Shown here: positions 1-5,594 of the stretch, in pieces | Layout of the letters: the number at the start of each line of letters is the position of its first letter | Numbering within the stretch: the stretch's first letter is position 1 | Assembly (NCBI GenBank): GCA_031285245.1 | Contig: JAITWN010000057.1 | Location: forward strand, 1-5,652 | Length of the DNA: 5,652 bases | Origin: Chromatiales bacterium | GTDB taxonomy: Bacteria; Pseudomonadota; Gammaproteobacteria; SZUA-140 | Direction of reading: 5' to 3' | The notes under the pieces: generated by a model | The model's input: the letters and a program-made list of their open reading frames with translations, nothing else | Database searches by the model: none | What the model was told of the DNA's origin: nothing | Position numbers and translations under genes: made by a program

Positions 1-1035
1 TTCGCGGCCAATGAGGGCAGTGCCGCGCAGACTGTGACTATCACCGATGGCAGCCTCACGGGCGTTGCGCGTGCGATCAATCAGGCTGGCATCGGTGTGC
101 AGGCGTCGGTGATGTTCGACGGCACGAATTACCGGCTGTCGCTCGCATCGAGCGAAACCGGCGCAGCGCGCAGCATGCAGATCGAGGCAAGTGATGCCGA
201 TGGCAACGATACGGATGCATTCGGTTTGTCGATGCTCGCTTTCAATGGCAGCGCTACGCATATGCAGCAGGCCGAAGCAGCGAGCGACACCGTGGGCTTG
301 ATGGTCGATGGTGTGGCGGCGAGCAGTTCGAACAATCGTTTGATAGGCATGATCAACGGGCTCGATATCACGTTGCAGGCGCCAGGCAGTACCAGCATCT
401 CGGTGACACCGAATGACAAGACACTCATCGACGGTGTTGCTGATTTCGTCGATAAGTACAACGCCTTCATCGATGCGGTCAATCTGCTGACCGGTTACGA
501 TGCTGCGACCAAAGTTGCTGGCCAGCTCAATGGCGATAGCCTGGCGCGTTCAGTCGCAGATCAGGTCCGCCGCGTGATGGGCAGCATGATGGGCAGCAGC
601 AGTGATGCGCTGCGCCATCTCTCGCAGATCGGCATCACCTCGGATGTGAAAACCGGCAAGCTGGTACTCGATAGCGATCGTCTGCAAGCGCAGATCAGCG
701 TTAATCGCGAGGGTGTGGCCAAACTCTTTACTGGCACCGCAGATGAGTCAGGCGCGATGTCCGGTGGTTATGCTTCTAATCTCGATCGCATCATCAGCGG
801 GTTGCTCGCGAGCAACGGGCCGTTCAGCACGGCAACTGACGGCGTCAACGCCAGCATTCGTGATATCTCCAAATCCCTTGATGATGTGCAGACACGTTCA
901 CTCGCTTATGAAGAACGTATACGCGCGCAGTTCAATGCTATGGATACGCTGGTTGGTCAGTTGCGTTCGACCAGCAATTTTCTCACCCAGCAACTAGAGA
1001 ATCTGCCAACTATCGGTGGCAATAGCTCGAAGTAA
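1..1035 (+). CDS. fliD: Flagellar hook-associated protein 2 (FliD, filament cap), 5' partial
   Basis: FliD forms the cap at the tip of the growing flagellar filament and helps flagellin subunits fold into place; it is exported by the flagellar type III system. The frame is open from the first base, so the gene enters from the left. The 344 visible codons are the C-terminal part of a family usually about 450-470 residues long, so roughly the first quarter is missing. The visible start has the FliD-like pattern VARAINQAGIGVQAS followed by DGTNYRLSLAS. The last third is the FliD_C coiled-coil region, with YEERIRAQFNAMDTLVGQL beginning at base 907 and NFLTQQLENLP near the end, both highly typical of FliD C-termini. 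A GTG at 34 could be mistaken for a start but lies inside the domain. The stop is 28 bases before fliS. The call is firm; only the N-terminus is unknown. Confidence 0.95.
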   Translation, partial: FAANEGSAAQTVTITDGSLTGVARAINQAGIGVQASVMFDGTNYRLSLASSETGAARSMQIEASDADGNDTDAFGLSMLAFNGSATHMQQAEAASDTVGLMVDGVAASSSNNRLIGMINGLDITLQAPGSTSISVTPNDKTLIDGVADFVDKYNAFIDAVNLLTGYDAATKVAGQLNGDSLARSVADQVRRVMGSMMGSSSDALRHLSQIGITSDVKTGKLVLDSDRLQAQISVNREGVAKLFTGTADESGAMSGGYASNLDRIISGLLASNGPFSTATDGVNASIRDISKSLDDVQTRSLAYEERIRAQFNAMDTLVGQLRSTSNFLTQQLENLPTIGGNSSK

Positions 1036-1052
1036 TGTTGGTCAACCTCGGC

Positions 1053-1058
1053 AAGGAG
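1053..1058 (+). promoter_or_regulatory. Ribosome binding site that sets the fliS start
   Basis: AAGGAG lies five bases before the ATG at 1064 and is the best Shine-Dalgarno sequence in the fliD-fliS gap. It favours ATG 1064 over the upstream in-frame GTG/ATG-type start at 1016, which would overlap fliD, and over the ATG at 1076, which would be 17 bases away. Confidence 0.8.
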
Positions 1059-1063
1059 TAACG

Positions 1064-1495
1064 ATGGAGCGGTCTATGAATAACGCCTTGCGCGGTTATC
1101 GCAACCAGGGATTGAAAGAAGTGGTCGAGAGTGCCACTCCTCATGCGCTGATTCAGATGATGATGGGTGGCGTGCTCGATCGCCTCGCCTCGGCTCGGGG
1201 CTGCATGGAGCGCGGTGATATCGCGGGCAAGGGTGAGCAGATTGGCTGGGCGATTTCGATCATCGATGGCTTGCGCGTCAGCCTCGACAAACCCGCTGGC
1301 GGTGAGCTTGCCGAAAATCTCGAACAACTCTATCGCTACATGATGCAGCGCTTGCTCGAAGCCAACACGCGCCACGAACTGGCCTATCTTGATGAGGTTG
1401 CCGGCTTGCTGCGCCAGATCAAGAGCGCCTGGGATGCGATTCCCGCCGAACTTACCAGCGCGCGTTCCAGAGCGGAACTCGGTGCGGTGTCATGA
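1064..1495 (+). CDS. fliS: Flagellar export chaperone FliS
   Basis: FliS binds the C-terminal disordered tail of flagellin in the cytoplasm, prevents early polymerisation and delivers flagellin to the export gate. The 143-residue product has the family's normal size and all-helical character. Family hallmarks are the N-terminal GYRNQGL (residues 11-17), ATPHALIQMMMGGVLDRLASAR (24-45, equivalent to the usual SPxxLIxMLYDG segment), and the central helices around GWAISIIDGLRVSLD (61-75) and LEQLYRYMMQRLLEAN (86-101). The usual LYDG is MMGG here, a mild departure. The start at 1064 is chosen for the AAGGAG ribosome site five bases away and the lack of overlap with fliD. The gene lies between fliD and a FliT-like gene, as in many gammaproteobacteria, and its stop overlaps the next start by four bases. 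Confidence 0.93.
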   Translation: MERSMNNALRGYRNQGLKEVVESATPHALIQMMMGGVLDRLASARGCMERGDIAGKGEQIGWAISIIDGLRVSLDKPAGGELAENLEQLYRYMMQRLLEANTRHELAYLDEVAGLLRQIKSAWDAIPAELTSARSRAELGAVS

Positions 1496-1800
1496 AGTCT
1501 CCTGCGGCGCTCAATGAAGCGCTTCAGTGCAGCGAACGCATGCTGTCGGCGGCGCGAGCAGGACAGTGGGATGAGCTTGCCGAGTTGCAAGGCGAGCGCG
1601 AAGCGCTGCTCAGCATGGCGGCGGGTGGGCACAATGATGGCGTCGATGTCGATGCCGAGTGCATCACGCGCATGTTGATTATCAATGAAGAGATCCTCCA
1701 TCTCGGCACGGTACATCGCGATGAATTGATGCGCGCCTGCGCTGACAGCCGCCAGGCGAGTCGTGTCGCTGGTGCTTACGCCGCGGGCACACGCACCTGA
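1492..1800 (+). CDS. fliT: FliT-like flagellar chaperone
   Basis: FliT-type proteins are small helical chaperones of the cap protein FliD; in some species they also modulate flagellar transcription. The 102-residue product is of the expected size. It is helical and acidic, with the recognisable segment SAARAGQWDELAELQGEREALL (roughly residues 19-40), matching the AxxxxWdxLxxLexeRxxLl pattern common in gammaproteobacterial FliT proteins. A second helix around residues 56-85 (ECITRMLIINEEILHLGTVHRDELM) follows. The ATG overlaps the fliS stop (ATGA) with no clear Shine-Dalgarno sequence, so translation is probably coupled to fliS. Sequence conservation in this family is low, so the assignment leans on both the motif and the position directly after fliD and fliS. 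Confidence 0.8.
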   Translation: MKSPAALNEALQCSERMLSAARAGQWDELAELQGEREALLSMAAGGHNDGVDVDAECITRMLIINEEILHLGTVHRDELMRACADSRQASRVAGAYAAGTRT

Positions 1801-1826
1801 AAATTTCTCCCTGAAAAATCCATCAG

Positions 1827-1855
1827 TTGTACGCCGCGCCGTGATCTTGTATCGT
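1827..1855 (+). promoter_or_regulatory. Possible sigma-70-type promoter before the PilZ gene
   Basis: TTGTAC (1827-1832) and TATCGT (1850-1855) are separated by 17 bases. The -35 matches three of six consensus bases and the -10 four of six. Predicted transcription would begin about 1860-1863, on or next to the PilZ start codon at 1863. The 62-base gap between fliT and pilZ shows no GG-N10-GC sigma-54 element and no terminator-like hairpin, so read-through from fliT is equally possible. Confidence 0.3.
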
Positions 1856-1862
1856 TCCCGGC

Positions 1863-2471
1863 ATGAATGATTCACCAGCCGGCGCATTCAGCACAGGTCT
1901 TTGCTATGAAGACCAGTTGCCTTTGCACTGGCAGCGGGTTGCGGTGCTGCCCGCGCCCGCGGGCATGCTCGCCGTCAATCGCGCCAATGAACATCTGCTG
2001 CGTAATCTCACCGCCATTGAAGAATCTTCCCGTGTCGGCGCCAGTATTAGCACTGGCGCAGATGAAGAAGACCACGCCGCTCAGCACGAACTCCAGCGTC
2101 TCGAGCACAAGATCGATCTCCTCATGGAGATGATGGGGCAGTTCCTCGGCGCGCAGCTCGTGCTGCCTGAGCCACTGTGCACGCGCATCGGTGCCGATTT
2201 TATGCAATGGGATTGCCCTGAAGCGCAGGCACCGCTCGCTGGTAGCAGGCTGCGCGTTGAAGTTTTTCCCGATCGCCGTTTCCCGAGCCCGCTGGTTTTT
2301 TTTGGCACGGTTGAATGGACGGGTGCGCAGGGCGAGGGGATGCGTGTCGAGCTGCGTTATGATGGGGTTAGCGATGCACTGCGTGGCGTGCTCGAGAAGA
2401 TCATTTTCCGCCAGCACCGTCGCCTGGTTGCGCAGCAGCGCGAGCGTCAGGGAGCGCGACATTCTGGATGA
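1863..2471 (+). CDS. PilZ-domain-like protein with heptad-repeat helix, flagellar cluster
   Basis: This 202-residue soluble protein has no signal peptide or membrane segment. I place it in the atypical PilZ group found in xanthomonad flagellar clusters. Evidence is the N-terminal YEDQLPLHWQ (15-24), the beta-rich core at about 98-168 (IGADFMQWDCPE, then RLRVEVFPDRRFPSPLVFFGTVEW) and the C-terminal helix DALRGVLEKIIFRQHRRLVAQQRER (171-195). Where a canonical PilZ domain has (D/N)xSxxG, this protein reads IGADFMQW, and no RxxxR is visible just before it. Direct cyclic-di-GMP binding is therefore doubtful. Residues 77, 80, 84, 87, 91 and 94 (L, L, I, L, M, F) follow a 3-4 heptad spacing, which suggests oligomerisation. 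I recall a tetrameric Xanthomonas PilZ protein of this kind. ATG 1863 is the first start after an in-frame stop at 1842, but it has no Shine-Dalgarno sequence. The family call is likely; the role is inferred from position. Confidence 0.72.
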   Translation: MNDSPAGAFSTGLCYEDQLPLHWQRVAVLPAPAGMLAVNRANEHLLRNLTAIEESSRVGASISTGADEEDHAAQHELQRLEHKIDLLMEMMGQFLGAQLVLPEPLCTRIGADFMQWDCPEAQAPLAGSRLRVEVFPDRRFPSPLVFFGTVEWTGAQGEGMRVELRYDGVSDALRGVLEKIIFRQHRRLVAQQRERQGARHSG

Positions 2472-2506
2472 AAAATAACAACTAATGAGCAGTAAGATAC
2501 GAGCGT

Positions 2507-2520
2507 GTCGGCTTTTTGAC
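2507..2520 (+). promoter_or_regulatory. Possible FleQ-type binding dyad overlapping the fleQ -35
   Basis: GTCGGCTTTTTGAC has the outer arms and 14-base length of the Pseudomonas FleQ consensus as I recall it (GTCaNtaAAtTGAC); the centre differs. It shares TTGAC with the predicted -35 of fleQ, so bound FleQ would block RNA polymerase, a layout fitting autorepression. Part of the match is simply the -35 hexamer, and a similar arm pattern occurs inside fliD, so this is a hypothesis. Confidence 0.3.
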
Positions 2521-2544
2521 ATCATAAAAAAAAAGGATTAGGCT
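2516..2544 (+). promoter_or_regulatory. Probable sigma-70-type promoter of fleQ
   Basis: A perfect TTGACA (2516-2521) is followed after 17 bases by TAGGCT (2539-2544), which keeps the first two and last bases of TATAAT. The spacer contains nine consecutive A residues (2526-2534). Transcription would begin near 2551 and leave a leader of about 108 bases. I found no GG-N10-GC sigma-54 element in the 187-base gap 2472-2658, which suits a gene at the top of the flagellar hierarchy. No other gene is visible in this gap. Confidence 0.55.
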
Positions 2545-2658
2545 GTCGGCCAGTATGAATCCGGTGCCCAAGTTCCCATCCGGCTGGGCCATGGTTCCGG
2601 GCGATCACATATCAAAAGTAAGGCTGTATCCGGTACAGCGGCGAAGGGGAACCTGCGG

Positions 2659-4080
2659 ATGGAATCCGTACTCATCATTGATTCCGATCAACAGCGGTCG
2701 CGTTGCCTGACCGCCATCCTGAATCTCATCGATTACGAAGCAACGCAGCTCGCCGGCTCCTGGCAGCCTGCGGAATTGCGGCCCGAAAACTATGGCGTGG
2801 TGATCGTCGCCGAGCCGGAAGAGGGTGTGGATGTCAATCTCCTGAGCGAAATTCGTGCCTGGAGCGCGCAGATGCCGATCATTCTCGTGCAGTATGGTGC
2901 GGTGCGCCGCAAGCCTGCTCCGGAAGCGCAGGCGCTGCTCCTCGGTGTCTTGCGTGCTCCGCTGAAATACAAAGATCTCAATAGCTTGTTGCAGCAGGCT
3001 GAAGTGTTTCGTTACAGCCAGGCAAGCGATCAACCGACATCATCGCCCGAGCTCTTTCGCAGTCTGGTCGGCAACAGCCGCGGCGTGCGTCGCGTGCGCA
3101 AGATGATCGAGCAGGTCGCCGAGTCTGATGCCACCACATTGATCCTCGGTGAATCCGGCACCGGCAAGGAAGTGGTGGCGCGCAATATTCATTATCATTC
3201 GCCGCGTCGCAATCGTCCCTTCGTGCCGATCAACTGCGGCGCGATTCCCGCTGATCTGCTCGAAAGTGAACTTTTCGGCCACGAGAAAGGCGCTTTCACC
3301 GGGGCCATCAGCGCGCGCCAGGGTCGTTTCGAAATGGCCGAGCGCGGCACGCTGTTCCTCGACGAAATCGGCGATATGAGCATGCACATGCAGGTCAAGC
3401 TGCTGCGTGTGCTGCAGGAACGTACCTTCGAGCGCGTCGGCAGTAACAAGACCATCACCGCCGATGTGCGCATCATCGCCGCCACTCATCGCAATCTCGA
3501 AAGAGCGATCGAAGAAGGCAAATTCCGCGAAGATCTTTATTACCGCCTCAATGTCTTCCCGATTGAGATGCCACCACTGCGCGATCGTTCTGAAGATATT
3601 CCGCTGCTCATTCGCGAGCTGATTACGCGTCTCGAACACGAAAAGCGCGGTTCCGTGCGCCTCACCCAGAGCGCGATCCTCGCGCTGTCGCAGCATCACT
3701 GGCCGGGCAACGTGCGTGAGCTCGCCAATGCCATGGAACGCTTGGTGATCATGCATCCTTACGGCGTGGTCGATGTCGCCGATCTGCCGGAGAAGTACCA
3801 GCCTGAACCGGGTCAGATCCATGAAGAAGAGCCGCAGGTGGAGGTCGTGAGCAAAGACATGCTGATCACTGTCGACATGCTCGATGTGCCGCGCTTGCCG
3901 CGCGATGGCATCGATCTCAAGCAGCACCTGACCGATCTCGAATGCAACCTGATCAAACAGGCGCTAGAAGATGCTGAGGGCATCGTCGCGCATGCCTCCA
4001 ATCGTCTCGGTCTGCGTCGCACGACGCTGGTCGAGAAACTGCGCAAGTACGGCCTGCAACGTGCCGATCAATTGACATGA
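2659..4080 (+). CDS. fleQ: Flagellar master regulator FleQ (sigma-54 enhancer-binding protein)
   Basis: FleQ is the cytoplasmic ATPase activator that remodels sigma-54 RNA polymerase at flagellar promoters, and it also responds to cyclic-di-GMP. The 473 residues fall in three parts. Residues 1-115 are a receiver-like domain with VVIVAEPEEG where the phosphorylatable Asp would lie, so it is a pseudo-receiver. The AAA+ domain (about 132-365) has Walker A GESGTGKE (164-171), GAFTGA (211-216) for sigma-54 contact, Walker B TLFLDEIG (231-238), sensor I AATHRN (274-279), arginine-finger segment FREDLYYRLNVF (289-300) and sensor II WPGNVREL (348-355). A Fis-type helix-turn-helix follows (about 425-465), with RRTTLVEKLRKYGL, a near signature of FleQ. 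The motifs LFRS (132-135), KEVVARN (170-176) and ELITR (320-324) correspond to the cyclic-di-GMP contacts I recall from Pseudomonas aeruginosa FleQ (490 residues). AGGGGA lies eight bases before the ATG. Confidence 0.96.
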   Translation: MESVLIIDSDQQRSRCLTAILNLIDYEATQLAGSWQPAELRPENYGVVIVAEPEEGVDVNLLSEIRAWSAQMPIILVQYGAVRRKPAPEAQALLLGVLRAPLKYKDLNSLLQQAEVFRYSQASDQPTSSPELFRSLVGNSRGVRRVRKMIEQVAESDATTLILGESGTGKEVVARNIHYHSPRRNRPFVPINCGAIPADLLESELFGHEKGAFTGAISARQGRFEMAERGTLFLDEIGDMSMHMQVKLLRVLQERTFERVGSNKTITADVRIIAATHRNLERAIEEGKFREDLYYRLNVFPIEMPPLRDRSEDIPLLIRELITRLEHEKRGSVRLTQSAILALSQHHWPGNVRELANAMERLVIMHPYGVVDVADLPEKYQPEPGQIHEEEPQVEVVSKDMLITVDMLDVPRLPRDGIDLKQHLTDLECNLIKQALEDAEGIVAHASNRLGLRRTTLVEKLRKYGLQRADQLT

Positions 4081-4154
4081 TACCGGTGACATAAGATTGG
4101 CGTCTCCTCGATTTTTCTTCTGTAACCAATTGTTTTTCCGCATTAAATAATTCC

Positions 4155-4170
4155 AGGCACATAATTTGCT
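4155..4170 (+). promoter_or_regulatory. Sigma-54 (-24/-12) promoter of the FleR-like gene
   Basis: AGGCACATAATTTGCT matches the consensus TGGCACG-N4-TTGCW at all bases except the first T and the seventh base. The essential GG (4156-4157) and GC (4168-4169) are separated by exactly ten bases. Transcription should start about 4181, giving a leader of about 53 bases before ATG 4234. The match is strong, in the right strand and in a non-coding gap, so FleQ-dependent control of the second regulator is likely. Confidence 0.85.
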
Positions 4171-4184
4171 GTCTGTGTGGTGAC
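4171..4184 (+). promoter_or_regulatory. Possible FleQ-type dyad at the start of the leader
   Basis: GTCTGTGTGGTGAC has GTC and TGAC arms at the 14-base spacing of the recalled FleQ consensus; its centre is poor. It begins directly after the -12 element and covers the expected start of transcription. In Pseudomonas aeruginosa some FleQ sites lie downstream of the start in the leader, so the position is plausible. The motif is short and also turns up once in fliD coding sequence. Confidence 0.3.
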
Positions 4185-4187
4185 GAA

Positions 4188-4213
4188 GTGGGGCCCAGCA
4201 CGGGCCCTGCCAC
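4188..4213 (+). promoter_or_regulatory. GC-rich hairpin in the leader of the FleR-like gene
   Basis: GGGCCC (4191-4196) and GGGCCC (4202-4207) form a six-pair stem with the loop AGCAC. It can be extended by GTG (4188-4190) pairing with CAC (4211-4213) across a three-base bulge TGC. There is no T-tract after it, so it is not a classical terminator. It lies wholly in the predicted leader and ends seven bases before the ribosome site, where it could affect translation or mRNA stability. Confidence 0.5.
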
Positions 4214-4219
4214 CATGAC

Positions 4220-4224
4220 AGAGG
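4220..4224 (+). promoter_or_regulatory. Ribosome binding site that sets the FleR-like start
   Basis: AGAGG lies nine bases before ATG 4234 but only three before the in-frame TTG at 4228. This favours the ATG, which gives a product two residues shorter. Confidence 0.6.
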
Positions 4225-4233
4225 CGATTGCGC

Positions 4234-5577
4234 ATGAATCCAGCTCTTGCTCCCGGGCAGCCCACCGACCTGGTGCACGGGTTCGAAACCGCTCCGCTCC
4301 AAGGCATCCTCGATAGGATGCCAGCGGGTGTGGTGGTGATCGATGGCAAGGGTCAGGTCGAAATCTGCAACGCAGCTGCCTGCAAACTGCTCGGTGAACC
4401 GCTCTTAGGTGCGCGCTGGCGTGATGTGGTCGAGCGCATGTTGCCGCAAGGCGTGCCTACAGCGACCGCCGGTGGCATCAGTCTTCCCGATGGCCGGCAG
4501 ATCAGTGTCGCCACCGCACCCCTTGGCGCAGGTCCCGGCCAGCTCGTCCTGATTCAGGACATCACTGCAGCTATTACTAGCGAAGCGTTTGCCAGCATCG
4601 AGGCAGATGACGGCATGGTCAGCGTCGATCCGCGCAGCAGTCATCTCACTGCGCTCGCGCGCCGCGTGGCGAGCACCGATGCCACTGTCATGATCACGGG
4701 TGAAAGCGGCGTCGGCAAAGAAGTGTTGGCGCGCTACATTCATCGCCATTCCTCGCGCGCGCAAGGCCCGTTCATCGCCATCAACTGCGCGGCGATTCCC
4801 GACAACATGCTGGAAGCAACGCTCTTCGGCTACGAAAAAGGCGCGTTCACTGGCGCTTATGCCGCGGCACCTGGCAAGTTTGAACAAGCGCAGAACGGCA
4901 CGCTGCTGCTCGATGAAATCACCGAAATGGATCTTGGCCTTCAGGCCAAACTGCTACGCGTACTGCAAGAGCGCGAGGTCGAGCGCCTCGGCGCGCGTCG
5001 TCCGATCACGCTCAATGTGCGCGTGCTGGCGACGTCCAATCGCACGCTGCTCGATGAAGTCGCCGCCGGACGTTTTCGCGAAGATCTGTTTTATCGCCTG
5101 AATGTATTTCCGCTGCGGCTGCCGGCACTGCGTGAACGTGCGGCGGACATTCTTCCGCTTGCACGCCGTTTGCTCGCGCGCGGCGCGAAATCTCAAGGGC
5201 GCGATGCCGCGCAGCTTGCACCACAAGCCGAAGCCAGATTGCTCGCGCATACTTGGCCAGGCAACGTGCGCGAACTCGACAACGTGCTGCAACGCGCGCT
5301 GATTTTGCAGCCGGGCACGGTCATCACGGCAGAAGATCTACAGTTCGAACGCTGCGGCGCGCCAATGGCCACTGCGGCGATGACGCAGATGCAGGTTCAA
5401 AGCGGCGGCGATCTCGATGCAGAGCTGCGCGATCGCGAATGCACCGTGCTCACCGAAGCGCTGCGCTCGGTGCGCGGCAACAGAAAGGCGGCTGCGGAGG
5501 TGCTTGGCATCAGCGAGCGCACACTGCGTTACAAGCTGGCGCGAATGCGCAAAGCAGGTCTTGAGGTCTCGGTATAA
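4234..5577 (+). CDS. PAS-containing FleR-like sigma-54 activator
   Basis: This is a second bacterial enhancer-binding protein of 447 residues, probably the class II flagellar activator acting below FleQ. Residues about 20-115 form a PAS sensor domain (LQGILDRMPAGVVVIDGKGQVEICNAAACKLLG, then SLPDGRQISVATAPL and PGQLVLIQDIT) very like the PAS domain I recall from the FleS kinase. The AAA+ part (about 128-365) has Walker A GESGVGKE (156-163, V where T is usual), GAFTGA (203-208), Walker B LLLDEI (224-229), sensor I LATSNR (265-270), arginine-finger segment FREDLFYRLNVF (281-292) and sensor II WPGNVREL (341-348). A Fis helix-turn-helix closes the protein (about 396-443, NRKAAAEVLGISERTLRYKL). INCAAIPDNMLEATLFG and KFEQAQNGTLLLDEI resemble FleR. 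No receiver, HisKA or HATPase domain is present. It lies behind a sigma-54 promoter between fleQ and the presumed fliE. The activator class is certain; the FleS/FleR relationship is from remembered sequences and gene order. Confidence 0.92.
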   Translation: MNPALAPGQPTDLVHGFETAPLQGILDRMPAGVVVIDGKGQVEICNAAACKLLGEPLLGARWRDVVERMLPQGVPTATAGGISLPDGRQISVATAPLGAGPGQLVLIQDITAAITSEAFASIEADDGMVSVDPRSSHLTALARRVASTDATVMITGESGVGKEVLARYIHRHSSRAQGPFIAINCAAIPDNMLEATLFGYEKGAFTGAYAAAPGKFEQAQNGTLLLDEITEMDLGLQAKLLRVLQEREVERLGARRPITLNVRVLATSNRTLLDEVAAGRFREDLFYRLNVFPLRLPALRERAADILPLARRLLARGAKSQGRDAAQLAPQAEARLLAHTWPGNVRELDNVLQRALILQPGTVITAEDLQFERCGAPMATAAMTQMQVQSGGDLDAELRDRECTVLTEALRSVRGNRKAAAEVLGISERTLRYKLARMRKAGLEVSV

Positions 5578-5594
5578 ACGCTGCGGCCTGGAAC

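Noticed and set aside
478..491. GTCAATCTGCTGAC, a FleQ-like 14-base dyad inside fliD
   Set aside because: It is in the middle of coding sequence far from a promoter. It shows that the dyad alone can occur by chance, so I lowered confidence in the two intergenic copies.
1016..1063. Upstream in-frame start for fliS at 1016, adding 16 residues
   Set aside because: It overlaps the end of fliD, has no ribosome site, and the added residues are not FliS-like; AAGGAG points to 1064.
2303..2318. TGGCACG inside pilZ, resembling a sigma-54 -24 element
   Set aside because: Ten bases after GG the sequence is TG, not GC, and it lies in coding sequence.
3040..3927. Long antisense open frame (295 codons) opposite fleQ
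   Set aside because: It is a shadow of strongly biased GC-rich codons: the opposite strand encodes a full FleQ with every motif intact, and the antisense product resembles nothing known.
4072..4077. TTGACA at the end of fleQ as a -35 box
   Set aside because: No acceptable -10 hexamer lies 16-18 bases downstream.
4096..4135. ATTGG...CCAAT followed by TGTTTTT as a terminator for fleQ
   Set aside because: A five-pair AT-rich stem with a loop of about 25 bases would not be stable enough.
4197..4212. GG-N10-GC on the minus strand (TGGCAGGGCCCGTGCT), a sigma-54-like element pointing back into fleQ
   Set aside because: It is a by-product of the GGGCCC hairpin; there is no gene to transcribe in that direction, and the plus-strand element nearby is a better match.
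4215..4313. ATG at 4215 opening a short frame
   Set aside because: It is out of frame with the FleR-like protein, stops after about 30 codons and has no ribosome site; the hairpin lies directly before it.
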